NCBI GenBank assembly: GCA_036262095.1
Contig: DATAJQ010000050.1
Coordinates: 1 to 64,000, forward strand
Direction of reading: 5' to 3'
Source: Terrimonas_A sp036262095
Lineage (GTDB): Bacteria > Bacteroidota > Bacteroidia > Chitinophagales > Chitinophagaceae
DNA: 64,000 nt
Shown here: one piece after another, positions 8,451 to 16,906 of the stretch
Position numbering within the stretch: the first letter of the stretch is position 1
Layout: every line of letters begins with the position of its first letter
Notes under the pieces: model-generated
Databases searched by the model: none
What the model was told of the DNA's origin: nothing
What the model saw: the letters and a program-made list of their open reading frames with translations, nothing else
Translations under genes and position numbers: made by a program

Positions 8451-9614
8451 ATGAGTACTGTTTCAAGAAAGGATTTCTTACGGCGCACTGCGATGGCCGG
8501 CACGGCATTACTGCTTTCGCAGCTGGAAAGTTTCGCTCTTACAAAAAATGAGAGGAAGATTAAAATTGCTATCATTGGTTGTGGCAGTGTTTCCGGGCAG
8601 TATCTTCCTCATCTTTCTAAAAGCCCTTATGTGGAGCTGGTAAGCGTTTGTGATATTAAACCTGAGCGGGCTAAAAAGAGAGCAGAAGAATTTAAGGTGC
8701 CCAATCATTTCCCTCATATAGATCAATTGCTTGCCGGCCCTGATTTTGATCTGATGGTGACGCTTACAGACATGCAGGAACATGGCCACCTCAACAAGCA
8801 GGCGCTTAATGCAGGTAAACATGTGTGGAGCGAGAAGCCGTTGGCCAATACTTACAAAGAAGGGAAAGCCCTGGTTGATCTTGCAGAGAGCAAGAAATTA
8901 AGGATATGGGGTGCTCCGGCTGTTGTGAACAGCCCGCAGTTTGCATTTATGTCAAAAGCATTGCAGGAGGGGAAGCTGGGTAAAGTGTCTTCTGCGCATG
9001 CACATTATGGTCATACCGGCCCTACCTGGTCTGCTTTTTTTTATGAAGAAGGAGGCGGCAGCCTCCCTGATCTGGGTGTATATAATATTGCCACACTTAC
9101 AGGTTTATTAGGCCCGGCCAAATCACTTGTTGCTATGACGAGTATTGTGACACCTGACCGGACAGTGGATGATAAAGGAAAGATCCCTGTAAAAGCAGAA
9201 GATAATGCCATGATATTAATGGATCATGGCAACGGGGTTATTTCCCATGTTCAATGTGGATTCAATTATTTCGATCCCTATGGTCATGAAGGGAAGGGGC
9301 AGGACAGGCCTACTATTATCATTTGGGGAACACAGGGGAATATGGCGCTTGTCGGTTATGACTGGGCTCCTTATGGCGTGGATATGGCCACCAGCAGTCA
9401 TGAACAATCACAACGGTTTCTCCCTGATCCGGGAACCTATGTATGGCAGCAAGGGGCAACGGTGATTTCCGAATCCCTTATTACCGGTAAAGAACCTTTG
9501 ATAAATGTTCATCATGCCTTACATGTACTGGAGATCATTGAAGCCGCAAGGGAGTCAGGAAAGACAGGAAAGAGGATCAAACTTCAGTCTGAATTCAAGT
9601 GGCCGATCGTTTAG
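8451..9614 (+). CDS. Gfo/Idh/MocA family oxidoreductase with Tat signal
   Basis: 387 aa NAD(P)-dependent sugar dehydrogenase-like protein. The N-terminus carries a twin-arginine signal (SRKDFLRRTAMAG, residues 5-17), so it is folded with cofactor and exported. The Rossmann motif IIGCGSVSG lies at 41-49, and the EKP motif that helps position substrate at 128-130. Tat-exported members of this family are common next to secreted glycosidases in Bacteroidota and may oxidise sugars or act as NAD-dependent glycosidases; which applies is unknown. It is the last gene of the PhyH/GH144 unit, 10 bp after the glycosidase, and is convergent with the next gene. Confidence 0.85.
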   Translation: MSTVSRKDFLRRTAMAGTALLLSQLESFALTKNERKIKIAIIGCGSVSGQYLPHLSKSPYVELVSVCDIKPERAKKRAEEFKVPNHFPHIDQLLAGPDFDLMVTLTDMQEHGHLNKQALNAGKHVWSEKPLANTYKEGKALVDLAESKKLRIWGAPAVVNSPQFAFMSKALQEGKLGKVSSAHAHYGHTGPTWSAFFYEEGGGSLPDLGVYNIATLTGLLGPAKSLVAMTSIVTPDRTVDDKGKIPVKAEDNAMILMDHGNGVISHVQCGFNYFDPYGHEGKGQDRPTIIIWGTQGNMALVGYDWAPYGVDMATSSHEQSQRFLPDPGTYVWQQGATVISESLITGKEPLINVHHALHVLEIIEAARESGKTGKRIKLQSEFKWPIV

Positions 9615-9639
9615 CTTGCAGCAGGCGGAAGGTCTCCTT

Positions 9640-10827
9640 TTATTTTAACAATTGTTCCCACGCACTTCTATCAAAGTTTTTGGTGAAATTATCCAACAGG
9701 CGCAGATGTACCGGCATTGAAACATACCGGAACGACAGTGTGATGAACTGCGGATTGGCAGATGCCTGGGCGGCTCCGGAAAAATAGACAGGATTGTATT
9801 TATACAAAGGGCATGCACCTTTTTCGTTGTCATAGAATTTCCTGAAAGTGAAATCGGAAGTATATTCAGGAAGTTTCTGTTTTTGGTTCTGGTAACTATC
9901 TTCCGTGAAATTTATAACAGCCTGCTTCGACAGCCATTCGGCATTGCTTTCTTTCAGCAAACTGGCGATCTTTTCCTTTTTCCCTTCCACGATCCCCTTC
10001 CAGTTTTCATAACCTTTGCCCGAGCCGGCACCTTGTTTGGCAAAATATAATTTTTCTCTCTCGAAATATTCCAGCAGGCTTTCCAGGTATTCTTTCCGGG
10101 TTACAGGAACAAGCAAGGGCATATTGTTCTTTGTTATAAACCAGTACCGGTAAATATGGTCGTAGGTATTTTTCCTGATCTGCTTTTCCGGAATATCCTG
10201 CCAATAGTTGTTGCCCGTGTTGATGGCATTTACAAGTTCATCGTTTTTTACTGTTATATAATTCGCTAATTCAATTGTAGGAGCGATCCCTCCTGGCTTA
10301 TAACTTTTCCAGTCTTTATATATATAATCTCCCAGGTTCAGATAGCCGTCAAGTGCTACTTGCAGATGCCTGCTCATTTCATTGAAGGGGATCGTATTTA
10401 AGTAAACTCTCAATACTGTTGAATATTCATCGTTGCGGGTGGTTTTTTTGTTTATGCAGATATATTCGTGAAGAGCTATCTGGAAGCGATAGTCGGCCAG
10501 TCTTTTATTGCCTGCATACTTATAGCCTTCGGATGAATAGTATCCTTCCCAAAAACCGCCTGTAAAATTAAAGTTGGCACGGCTTTTCTGCTCCAGCTTT
10601 TCTATTTGCTCCAACGTTTGTTTAGCGGTTGCTTTGTCTGCTGCTGTACTCAGATTGCTAAAATAAGCAGCTCTTACCGCTGGCCAGGGGTATTGGGCAG
10701 CGGTCTGGTATTTTCCGGTAATATCCTGCAGCTCCTGCTTTGAAGTACAGGGCCCGCCCAGTTTGAATTGAGCAATTATTGTTTGTGAAAGAAGGATACA
10801 GAGCAGATATATTGTAGTTTTTTTCAT
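9640..10827 (-). CDS. Secreted protein of unknown function
   Basis: 395 aa, not recognised. A signal peptide ends near residue 19 (TIIAQ). The mature part is rich in Tyr, Lys and Asn, mostly predicted helical, with Trp/Tyr-rich segments such as FNFTGGFWEGYYSSEGYKY and DHIYRYWFITKNN. No catalytic motif is evident. It has a pair of Cys (one just after the signal, GGPCTSK). It is the downstream partner of the large TPR protein, with a 33-bp gap on the same strand, so the two are probably co-transcribed and may work together at the cell envelope. Confidence 0.6.
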   Translation of the reverse strand: MKKTTIYLLCILLSQTIIAQFKLGGPCTSKQELQDITGKYQTAAQYPWPAVRAAYFSNLSTAADKATAKQTLEQIEKLEQKSRANFNFTGGFWEGYYSSEGYKYAGNKRLADYRFQIALHEYICINKKTTRNDEYSTVLRVYLNTIPFNEMSRHLQVALDGYLNLGDYIYKDWKSYKPGGIAPTIELANYITVKNDELVNAINTGNNYWQDIPEKQIRKNTYDHIYRYWFITKNNMPLLVPVTRKEYLESLLEYFEREKLYFAKQGAGSGKGYENWKGIVEGKKEKIASLLKESNAEWLSKQAVINFTEDSYQNQKQKLPEYTSDFTFRKFYDNEKGACPLYKYNPVYFSGAAQASANPQFITLSFRYVSMPVHLRLLDNFTKNFDRSAWEQLLK

Positions 10828-10860
10828 TTCAGATTGATTTAGGCTTCCTGATTATTATTA

Positions 10861-12975
10861 TTATTTGAGATCATTAAAAGAAACACCGGAGCTTGTTCCA
10901 AAGCTGCCGCTGCTATTGATGCTGATACTGCCATTACCATCATTGGTGAAATGGACGGTTTGCTTTAGCTTGCCTTTTGCACTTCCTTTAAATCCTTCAA
11001 TATCATTTTTTTTATCTCCTCCCACCTCACAATCAAAACCACCGCTTATTTCAGCGCCCACATATACATCCTGGATGCCACTTTTTCCTATCTCCATTCC
11101 TAATGTAACCTCAGCACCTACTTTGGATCCCAATGGTCCTTTATAAGTTTTGCCGGCACTTACTTCTACCGTACAGCTTTTGAATGAATCGAAAAAATCT
11201 GCTTTTCGCATATCCTGTTTCATACCGAGGTTTACAGGGCCCACGCCCAGGGTAGTAATCATTTCGGTACAGGTGATCTGTATGCTTCCTACAGGTGTTT
11301 TGAATTCACTGTTCAGCTGGCAATTCACTTCATCAAAGTCTGAAAGTTTTCCAGCACGCTGGGAAGCTATTTCCAGGCATTGTTTCTGCCCCAACCCAAT
11401 GCCTGTATAGCTGACCTGCCCCAATGCCGACAACCAGGTAATTTTAGCGCCTATCACTGCCCTGTTAAAATCTTTGGGCAACCGGGTGAATTGTTCCCAG
11501 TACAGTTCTTCTTCAATATTCCTCCGTAATTGTTTCAGGCTATTGTCATAAAGTTCTTCCAGCTTGTCGTTGGGCAGTTTGGCAAAATACTCTTCGGATA
11601 AGGCGATGAACTTGCTGCAGAAACTTTTGTTGGCCAGCCCTTCACCAACCTGCATAGCTTCTTCCCGCTCGAGTTTATCGTATTTTGTTTTGTATTCCTT
11701 TAGCAGTAGCCCGGCATTATTCAGCAATGCTGCAGTCCCTTTTTTTGCCTCATCTATTTTAAGATTACGGCTTTTATCCGCAGATAATATATTGAGTACT
11801 GTCTGTGCTCTTGCTCTTAAAGGCAATTCTTCTGTTTTTATTTCTTCTGTTATTTTACCGGTAGTTGCAAATTCATAACCAGCGTCAGCCTTCTTTTTTA
11901 ATTCTTCAGGTGTGGGGATGAGTTGATTCCATTGCTGCTGCAAACTGACGATCCTTTCAGTTATATCTTTTTTATAGGCTTCCCATACTTCCTTTAATTC
12001 GGCTTCTTCTGCTGCTTTTTTGGGAAATGGGGGATGTTCAAACCCGTGCAGCCCCAATGGGTCTGAATCGGGCTTGGTAGGGTAGCGGATGTCTTTTGCA
12101 GTAAGCTTGTATTTGAGCTTACGAAGCCGGTTTGCAATATCGGTCGACAAACTGCTGCCGGCAGCTTTTTTTACCAGCTCAACTGCTTTTGTAACATCTC
12201 CCTTGCTTTCTGCTATAGTCGATTTACTGATGTTTGCCTGAACATGAAGGGGCGACAGAACAAGTACTGTGTCAAAATATTTATCCGCCTTATTCAGTTC
12301 TCCAAGCTGGTACCAGGCCTGCCCGAGATTATTAAGGATGGAAGTATTTTTCGGGAAGTCTTTATTTAATTTATTAAGAAGGGGAATAGCCAGTTGCCCG
12401 CCATTCATCAGGGTGAGCATGGCTGCATAGTTGTTGAGGTTTTCTGCATTACCCGGCTCCATGGCCAGTGCCTTGCCCATCAGGTGGAGAGCAATCTGTA
12501 AACGGCCCGTAACCCAGATAAGGGATGCATTGTTCCCGATCATTAAAGCGGATTGCCTTTCTTTCTTTAACTGGTCATAAAATTTTTCCGCTGCAGATTT
12601 ACTTTCAGGACTTAACCGGGTTGATATTTTTTGAACTACTCCTTGAATATAGGCAGCCAGTGCAGCATCTGAAAGCGGTGTAGCAGCAATGCCGCCAATC
12701 CTGGCAGCATCCTTTGCGGGAACCAGGCCAAATTCTTTCTGCATGGCTATATCCACTGTTCCGGCATTTTTGGTATTCAATACCGGGTTGCTTGCAGCAT
12801 CAGACAGTTTTATGCCCATTTGCTCCATCATCTTTTTTTGCTCTGGAGTCAGTTTGTCGTATCCAGACTGAGCCTCTTTGAGCCGTTCCTGCACTTCCTT
12901 TTGATTCGTAGGATTACGTTTTTGGGATATGGCAAAAAGAGGAAGCAGGATGATGAAAAGTACAATATGCTTCAT
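10861..12975 (-). CDS. Secreted TPR-repeat protein of unknown function
   Basis: 704 aa with a signal peptide ending near residue 17 (LFAIS). Residues about 150-280 hold tetratricopeptide repeats: GKALAMEPGNAENLNNYAAML, then a LNNLGQAWYQLGELNKADKYF unit (each spans roughly 34 residues). The middle (320-520) is charged, helical and coiled-coil-like. The last 150 residues are Gly/Ser-rich with alternating strand patterns and several Cys. TPRs imply protein-protein contacts in the periplasm. It precedes the 395-aa secreted protein and is divergent from the thioredoxin/two-component unit across 211 bp. No enzymatic role is visible. Confidence 0.65.
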   Translation of the reverse strand: MKHIVLFIILLPLFAISQKRNPTNQKEVQERLKEAQSGYDKLTPEQKKMMEQMGIKLSDAASNPVLNTKNAGTVDIAMQKEFGLVPAKDAARIGGIAATPLSDAALAAYIQGVVQKISTRLSPESKSAAEKFYDQLKKERQSALMIGNNASLIWVTGRLQIALHLMGKALAMEPGNAENLNNYAAMLTLMNGGQLAIPLLNKLNKDFPKNTSILNNLGQAWYQLGELNKADKYFDTVLVLSPLHVQANISKSTIAESKGDVTKAVELVKKAAGSSLSTDIANRLRKLKYKLTAKDIRYPTKPDSDPLGLHGFEHPPFPKKAAEEAELKEVWEAYKKDITERIVSLQQQWNQLIPTPEELKKKADAGYEFATTGKITEEIKTEELPLRARAQTVLNILSADKSRNLKIDEAKKGTAALLNNAGLLLKEYKTKYDKLEREEAMQVGEGLANKSFCSKFIALSEEYFAKLPNDKLEELYDNSLKQLRRNIEEELYWEQFTRLPKDFNRAVIGAKITWLSALGQVSYTGIGLGQKQCLEIASQRAGKLSDFDEVNCQLNSEFKTPVGSIQITCTEMITTLGVGPVNLGMKQDMRKADFFDSFKSCTVEVSAGKTYKGPLGSKVGAEVTLGMEIGKSGIQDVYVGAEISGGFDCEVGGDKKNDIEGFKGSAKGKLKQTVHFTNDGNGSISINSSGSFGTSSGVSFNDLK

Positions 12976-13186
12976 TTATTATTTTTTGTGATGAGCATTG
13001 AGTCTTTTTAATGACTACAAAACTGTATTTTTCTATTAGGGCAGTCAATCCTCTAAAAGAATGATTTTGCTCTTTAATAATCATAATACTTCTTAAGCAG
13101 GGAAAGGCCGGAATTCTTGGTAAAAAGGCTTAAATACTAGCTGGTACTTTGTTTGCACCTGAAAGCAGTTCATTTTTATCAAAAAC

Positions 13187-14305
13187 ATGAAGCGAGTTTT
13201 AACCTGTTGTTTCCTGATCTTTCCCGGCTTTCTTTTTGGACAATTCCGGATTGAAGCAAAATTGAAAGGATTTGAAGACGGTACTGTTTTTTATTTAAAG
13301 GATATTGAAGCGGACCAGGTGCTTGACAGCGCCGTAATTAATAAAGAAAGGTTCATCATAAAAGGGCAATTCGATGATACTCCCCGCTCTTTGTGGTTGT
13401 ACACGCAAACAAAATCAAAAAACAGTTTTTTCTATTGCAATCTCTTTATGGGCAACGACCGGGTAACGGTGGAAGGATCGGCAACGGATATGCCCTATTT
13501 TTTGAAAATAACAGGTTCTCCTATTCATGATACCTATCAGATCCTGAATAGCGGAACGGGTAAACTATGGCGTTCAAGGGATAGCCTGGTTAGCCTGGTC
13601 ATGCCTTTACTGATGAAGAATGAGAACCAGGGCCGTCAGGACAGCTTGTGGAAAATAATAAGGGTGATTGACGATACGGTCGATCTGATCACGCATCAAT
13701 TCATCCGCCGGCATATAAACTCTTACGCAGGCGTGCGGCAATTGAATTATGCCCGTTTCCAGTTTGATTCAGCCACGCTCCGGCAACTTTATAATCAATT
13801 GGAATCGCCATTTTCAGAAAGCCGGTATGGCAGAACAATCGCGACTTTCTTGCGGGTCGGCTCTCCGTTAAAAGCAGGCGATCTTTCCAGGGATTTTGCC
13901 GCTATCGATTCTTCCGGGAAGCAGCATATGCTGGCTGATTATCGTGGAAAATATGTGCTGCTCAATTTTACTACAACATATTGTGGCCCCTGCATCCTGT
14001 CAAAGGGAGAAATGAAAAAAGTAGCCTCCCTGTATGCTGATCGGTTGTCCGTTCTGGGCTTTAATGCAGATGCGTCGCGGGATACCTGGCTGAAGGGTTT
14101 GATAAGGGATAAACCAACATGGCCGGTTATATGGGATGGTCAGTCCGGGCACAGCGAAGTAATATTAAAATATGGTGTGCAGGGTTATCCTACCTATGTA
14201 TTGCTCGATCCGAATGGTATAATCGTTCATCGTTGGTCCGGTTATAGTGAAGGCAGTATCCTGGCGACCTTGCAGAAAAAATTACCTCCCGAAAATTTGC
14301 CGTAA
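13187..14305 (+). CDS. TlpA/ResA-like thiol-disulfide oxidoreductase (DUF4369 + thioredoxin)
   Basis: 372 aa. A signal peptide of about 18 residues is followed by a DUF4369-like beta domain (FRIEAKLKGFEDGTVFYLKD, about 20-110), a helical linker and a C-terminal thioredoxin fold (about 227-372). The redox motif Cys266-Gly-Pro-Cys269 lies in FTTTYCGPC. The usual Trp before the motif is Tyr. The cis-Pro region is GVQGYPTYVLLDPNG. Such proteins reduce or exchange disulfides of periplasmic proteins and are very common in Bacteroidota. It is followed 9 bp later by a LytS-type kinase, so it may be co-regulated with, or signal through, that kinase (inference). Confidence 0.88.
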   Translation: MKRVLTCCFLIFPGFLFGQFRIEAKLKGFEDGTVFYLKDIEADQVLDSAVINKERFIIKGQFDDTPRSLWLYTQTKSKNSFFYCNLFMGNDRVTVEGSATDMPYFLKITGSPIHDTYQILNSGTGKLWRSRDSLVSLVMPLLMKNENQGRQDSLWKIIRVIDDTVDLITHQFIRRHINSYAGVRQLNYARFQFDSATLRQLYNQLESPFSESRYGRTIATFLRVGSPLKAGDLSRDFAAIDSSGKQHMLADYRGKYVLLNFTTTYCGPCILSKGEMKKVASLYADRLSVLGFNADASRDTWLKGLIRDKPTWPVIWDGQSGHSEVILKYGVQGYPTYVLLDPNGIIVHRWSGYSEGSILATLQKKLPPENLP

Positions 14306-14314
14306 ATTCCAGTT

Positions 14315-16084
14315 ATGTTTGTTCGTTGTTTAAGCGTATTGGTTTTACTACTATCAGTGGAAGTTGCTTATGGGCAGGCTAAAAACAGTGAGGATGGATA
14401 TTTCCAGTTTAATATTCTATACACATATGTAGACGGCCATACTTATGAGAACTTCTATTATGTGAAGGAAAACGAACTGTGGTCTTATAATGGCCGGACG
14501 ACGCAATTCACCGCCTTTCCCGGGGGCATATTGCCTAATGATACCGGTATCATTGGAAGATTAAATACAGAGGCGGGAGTAGGGGTACGCTTCAGGCAGC
14601 GATCCCGTGTTTTTCCGGGCTATCCGGTACAGATGCTGAACAGAAAGCTTTCGTCAAGCAATATCCTGGATAGTTCAGATGCATCTGTCATTGCCCTCGG
14701 TATTCATCCGGGGAATGCCCATTTGTATGAATACCGGATCTTGATCAATAATGAAACAGTATGGAAAGATTGGTCAGGTTTCTCTCAATTTGCGAAAGTG
14801 CCGGAAACCGGGTACCGGTATGCAGTGATCGGATCATTCAGGCGGCCTGGCAGTTACCTGCTGATAGAGATACGGAATAAGCAAACGCAGCAGGATGCTG
14901 GTAGTGTCGTGCTTAACTGGCCCCGGTGTTTTCAGTTGTCCGTATCGAATACCCGTATTTATTTTAAAGAAGATAACCAGATTGGCACCGACGGATACCT
15001 GGATGCCGGGCTTTTAAAGAAAGGGTATGCTTCGGCTAAAGCGGAAGGCACAGGTGTATTAAAAGACCTGCGTATTCCTGGAGATAAGGAATACCTCAGC
15101 GTGATCCTTGATCTCAACCAGATGGAATTGACTTTTCCTTACCGGGCAAAACTGGAACGGCAACGGAATGGCATACTGGATACTGTTGAGGTTAACTACT
15201 ATTTTAATGAAAAAGAACTCCGGATACCCGGTATGCTGATTGATAAGCCGGGTAAATATCGCTTACTGGTGGGATGTACCTACTTTTTTGACTCTCCGCT
15301 ATATAAACAGTGGGTACTCGCCGTGCCTTTTGAAATATTGAAACCACCCGCACTATCCAGGAAATGGACCATAAAACAGGCGCTGCCTTATGCCCTCGGG
15401 GTATTCGCTTTGGCTGGCATACTGTTTTACCTGTATTACCGGATGAACCGGCAACGTGTGAGACGAATAGAGCAGGAGAAGCAATTACAACATTTACAGC
15501 TTCGCAGCCTACAGGATCAACTGAACCCGCATTTTTTGTTTAATGCACTGGGAGCTATTCAGAATCTTATAGGAAAAAATGATACTGTGCAGGCATCCCG
15601 CTATCTTGACCGGTTTTCGGTACTTACGCGGACCATTCTTGCCAACAGTCACCGGGATATTATAAGTTTGGAAGATGAGTGGAGTATTTTACAGCGTTAT
15701 CTTGAAATGGAGCAATTACGTACTGCTTTTCATTTCAGCATGATGATGGATGATTCCATACCCGTTTCCAATATAGAAATACCGGTAATGCTGCTGCAGC
15801 CTTTTGTAGAAAATGCAGTAAAGCATGGTGTAACTGGAACAGGTATGATACGGGTGGAAGCCCGGCGTGTAGGAACAGATCTTGTTTTCAGTGTTTCAGA
15901 TAATGGCAAAGGCATGAATACCGCTTCCTCAAGCGTAGCAGGAAGTGGTTGGGGATTGCAGATAGTAAATGAACGGGTACGTTTGCTGAATGAGATGTAT
16001 GGAGAAGAACTTGTTCGTTATAGCATCCTTTCTGATCATTCAGGTACCCGTGTGGAAATACGATTGAAAGGTTGGCTCTCTTAA
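14315..16084 (+). CDS. LytS-family sensor histidine kinase
   Basis: 589 aa. A signal peptide or first membrane anchor (1-20) is followed by a large extracytoplasmic region with a Y_Y_Y-like beta domain (about 120-190: LYEYRILINNETVWKDWS). One membrane segment follows at about 356-375, then a short coiled coil and a LytS-type kinase domain. The phosphorylated His is at about 406 in LNPHFLFNAL. The ATP-binding part shows FVENAVKHG and SDNGKG with a GWGLQIVNER motif. It partners the LytTR regulator that starts 14 bp downstream. There is no beta-propeller, unlike some hybrid sensors. Confidence 0.9.
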   Translation: MFVRCLSVLVLLLSVEVAYGQAKNSEDGYFQFNILYTYVDGHTYENFYYVKENELWSYNGRTTQFTAFPGGILPNDTGIIGRLNTEAGVGVRFRQRSRVFPGYPVQMLNRKLSSSNILDSSDASVIALGIHPGNAHLYEYRILINNETVWKDWSGFSQFAKVPETGYRYAVIGSFRRPGSYLLIEIRNKQTQQDAGSVVLNWPRCFQLSVSNTRIYFKEDNQIGTDGYLDAGLLKKGYASAKAEGTGVLKDLRIPGDKEYLSVILDLNQMELTFPYRAKLERQRNGILDTVEVNYYFNEKELRIPGMLIDKPGKYRLLVGCTYFFDSPLYKQWVLAVPFEILKPPALSRKWTIKQALPYALGVFALAGILFYLYYRMNRQRVRRIEQEKQLQHLQLRSLQDQLNPHFLFNALGAIQNLIGKNDTVQASRYLDRFSVLTRTILANSHRDIISLEDEWSILQRYLEMEQLRTAFHFSMMMDDSIPVSNIEIPVMLLQPFVENAVKHGVTGTGMIRVEARRVGTDLVFSVSDNGKGMNTASSSVAGSGWGLQIVNERVRLLNEMYGEELVRYSILSDHSGTRVEIRLKGWLS

Positions 16085-16098
16085 ATTTTATCACGATC

Positions 16099-16860
16099 AT
16101 GTCCATTCGTACTATTATTGTTGAAGATGAATCGCATAACCTGGAGCTCCTGGAGCGGTTGATCCAATTGGAGGTACCTTCCTTAAAAGTGGTTGCCACT
16201 GCCAGTTCTGTAGCAGAAGCCCATAAAATGATCCATCAACATCAACCAGAACTGCTGCTGCTGGATATACAATTAAAAGGCGAGACAGGATTTGACCTGT
16301 TATCTGGTTTAACGGATATACGATTCGAGATCATTTTTATAACCGCTTATGATCAGTACGGGATACAGGCTGTTAAGTTTTCCGCACTGGATTATTTGCT
16401 GAAACCTGTTATGGCACCTGATCTTCAGCAGGCTGTCAGTAAAGCGATATCACGAATTGAGAAGAAACAGCAGGACAAGAAACTGGAAAACCTGCTGGCC
16501 TTTCTTGCGGCAGGCAACCATGACCAGCAAAAACTAGCCTTACCGCTGCAGGATGAGGTCCGGTATGAACCGGTGATGAGCATTATCCGACTTGAAGCTT
16601 CCAATAACTACTGTTATATCTTCCTGGAAAACGGTGAACGGTTACTGGTATGCAAAACGTTGAAAGAATTTTCCGGTATGCTGGAGTCCTACAATTTTAT
16701 ACGCACCCATCAGTCGCACCTGGTAAATATGAAAACGATAAAGAGTTATTTAAAAGAAGATGGTGGTATGCTCCTGCTCGTTGATCTGTCAAAAATCCCT
16801 ATCTCCAAAGCGCACCGCTCATCAGTCAAAGAAAAACTGCAGCGGTTTTCCCGTTTTTAA
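16099..16860 (+). CDS. LytTR family response regulator
   Basis: 253 aa. The receiver domain (1-120) has the acidic pair Glu9-Asp10, phospho-acceptor Asp56 (LLLLDIQLKG), Thr82 (FITAYD) and Lys102 (YLLKPV). The C-terminal domain (about 150-253) is a LytTR DNA-binding domain: MSIIRLEASNNYCYIFLENG, then FIRTHQSHLVNM. It is the output partner of the LytS kinase just upstream. A TTG 27 bp earlier was rejected as the start because MSIRTIIVEDES begins the receiver fold exactly. The target promoter is unknown; the thioredoxin gene of the same unit is one candidate. Confidence 0.92.
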   Translation: MSIRTIIVEDESHNLELLERLIQLEVPSLKVVATASSVAEAHKMIHQHQPELLLLDIQLKGETGFDLLSGLTDIRFEIIFITAYDQYGIQAVKFSALDYLLKPVMAPDLQQAVSKAISRIEKKQQDKKLENLLAFLAAGNHDQQKLALPLQDEVRYEPVMSIIRLEASNNYCYIFLENGERLLVCKTLKEFSGMLESYNFIRTHQSHLVNMKTIKSYLKEDGGMLLLVDLSKIPISKAHRSSVKEKLQRFSRF

Positions 16861-16906
16861 CAGAAGTACAAACAGGTATTAAGTTTGCCGGAAGCAAGAT
16901 GCGCCC

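Noticed and set aside
10865..11878. Antisense open frames over the TPR protein gene
   Set aside because: Low-complexity shadows (Pro/Ser/Leu-rich) of a real gene on the other strand.
13117..13151. TTGG and TACTTTG as a Bacteroidota promoter before the thioredoxin gene
   Set aside because: Spacing of about 25 bp is too long for the known -33/-7 consensus.
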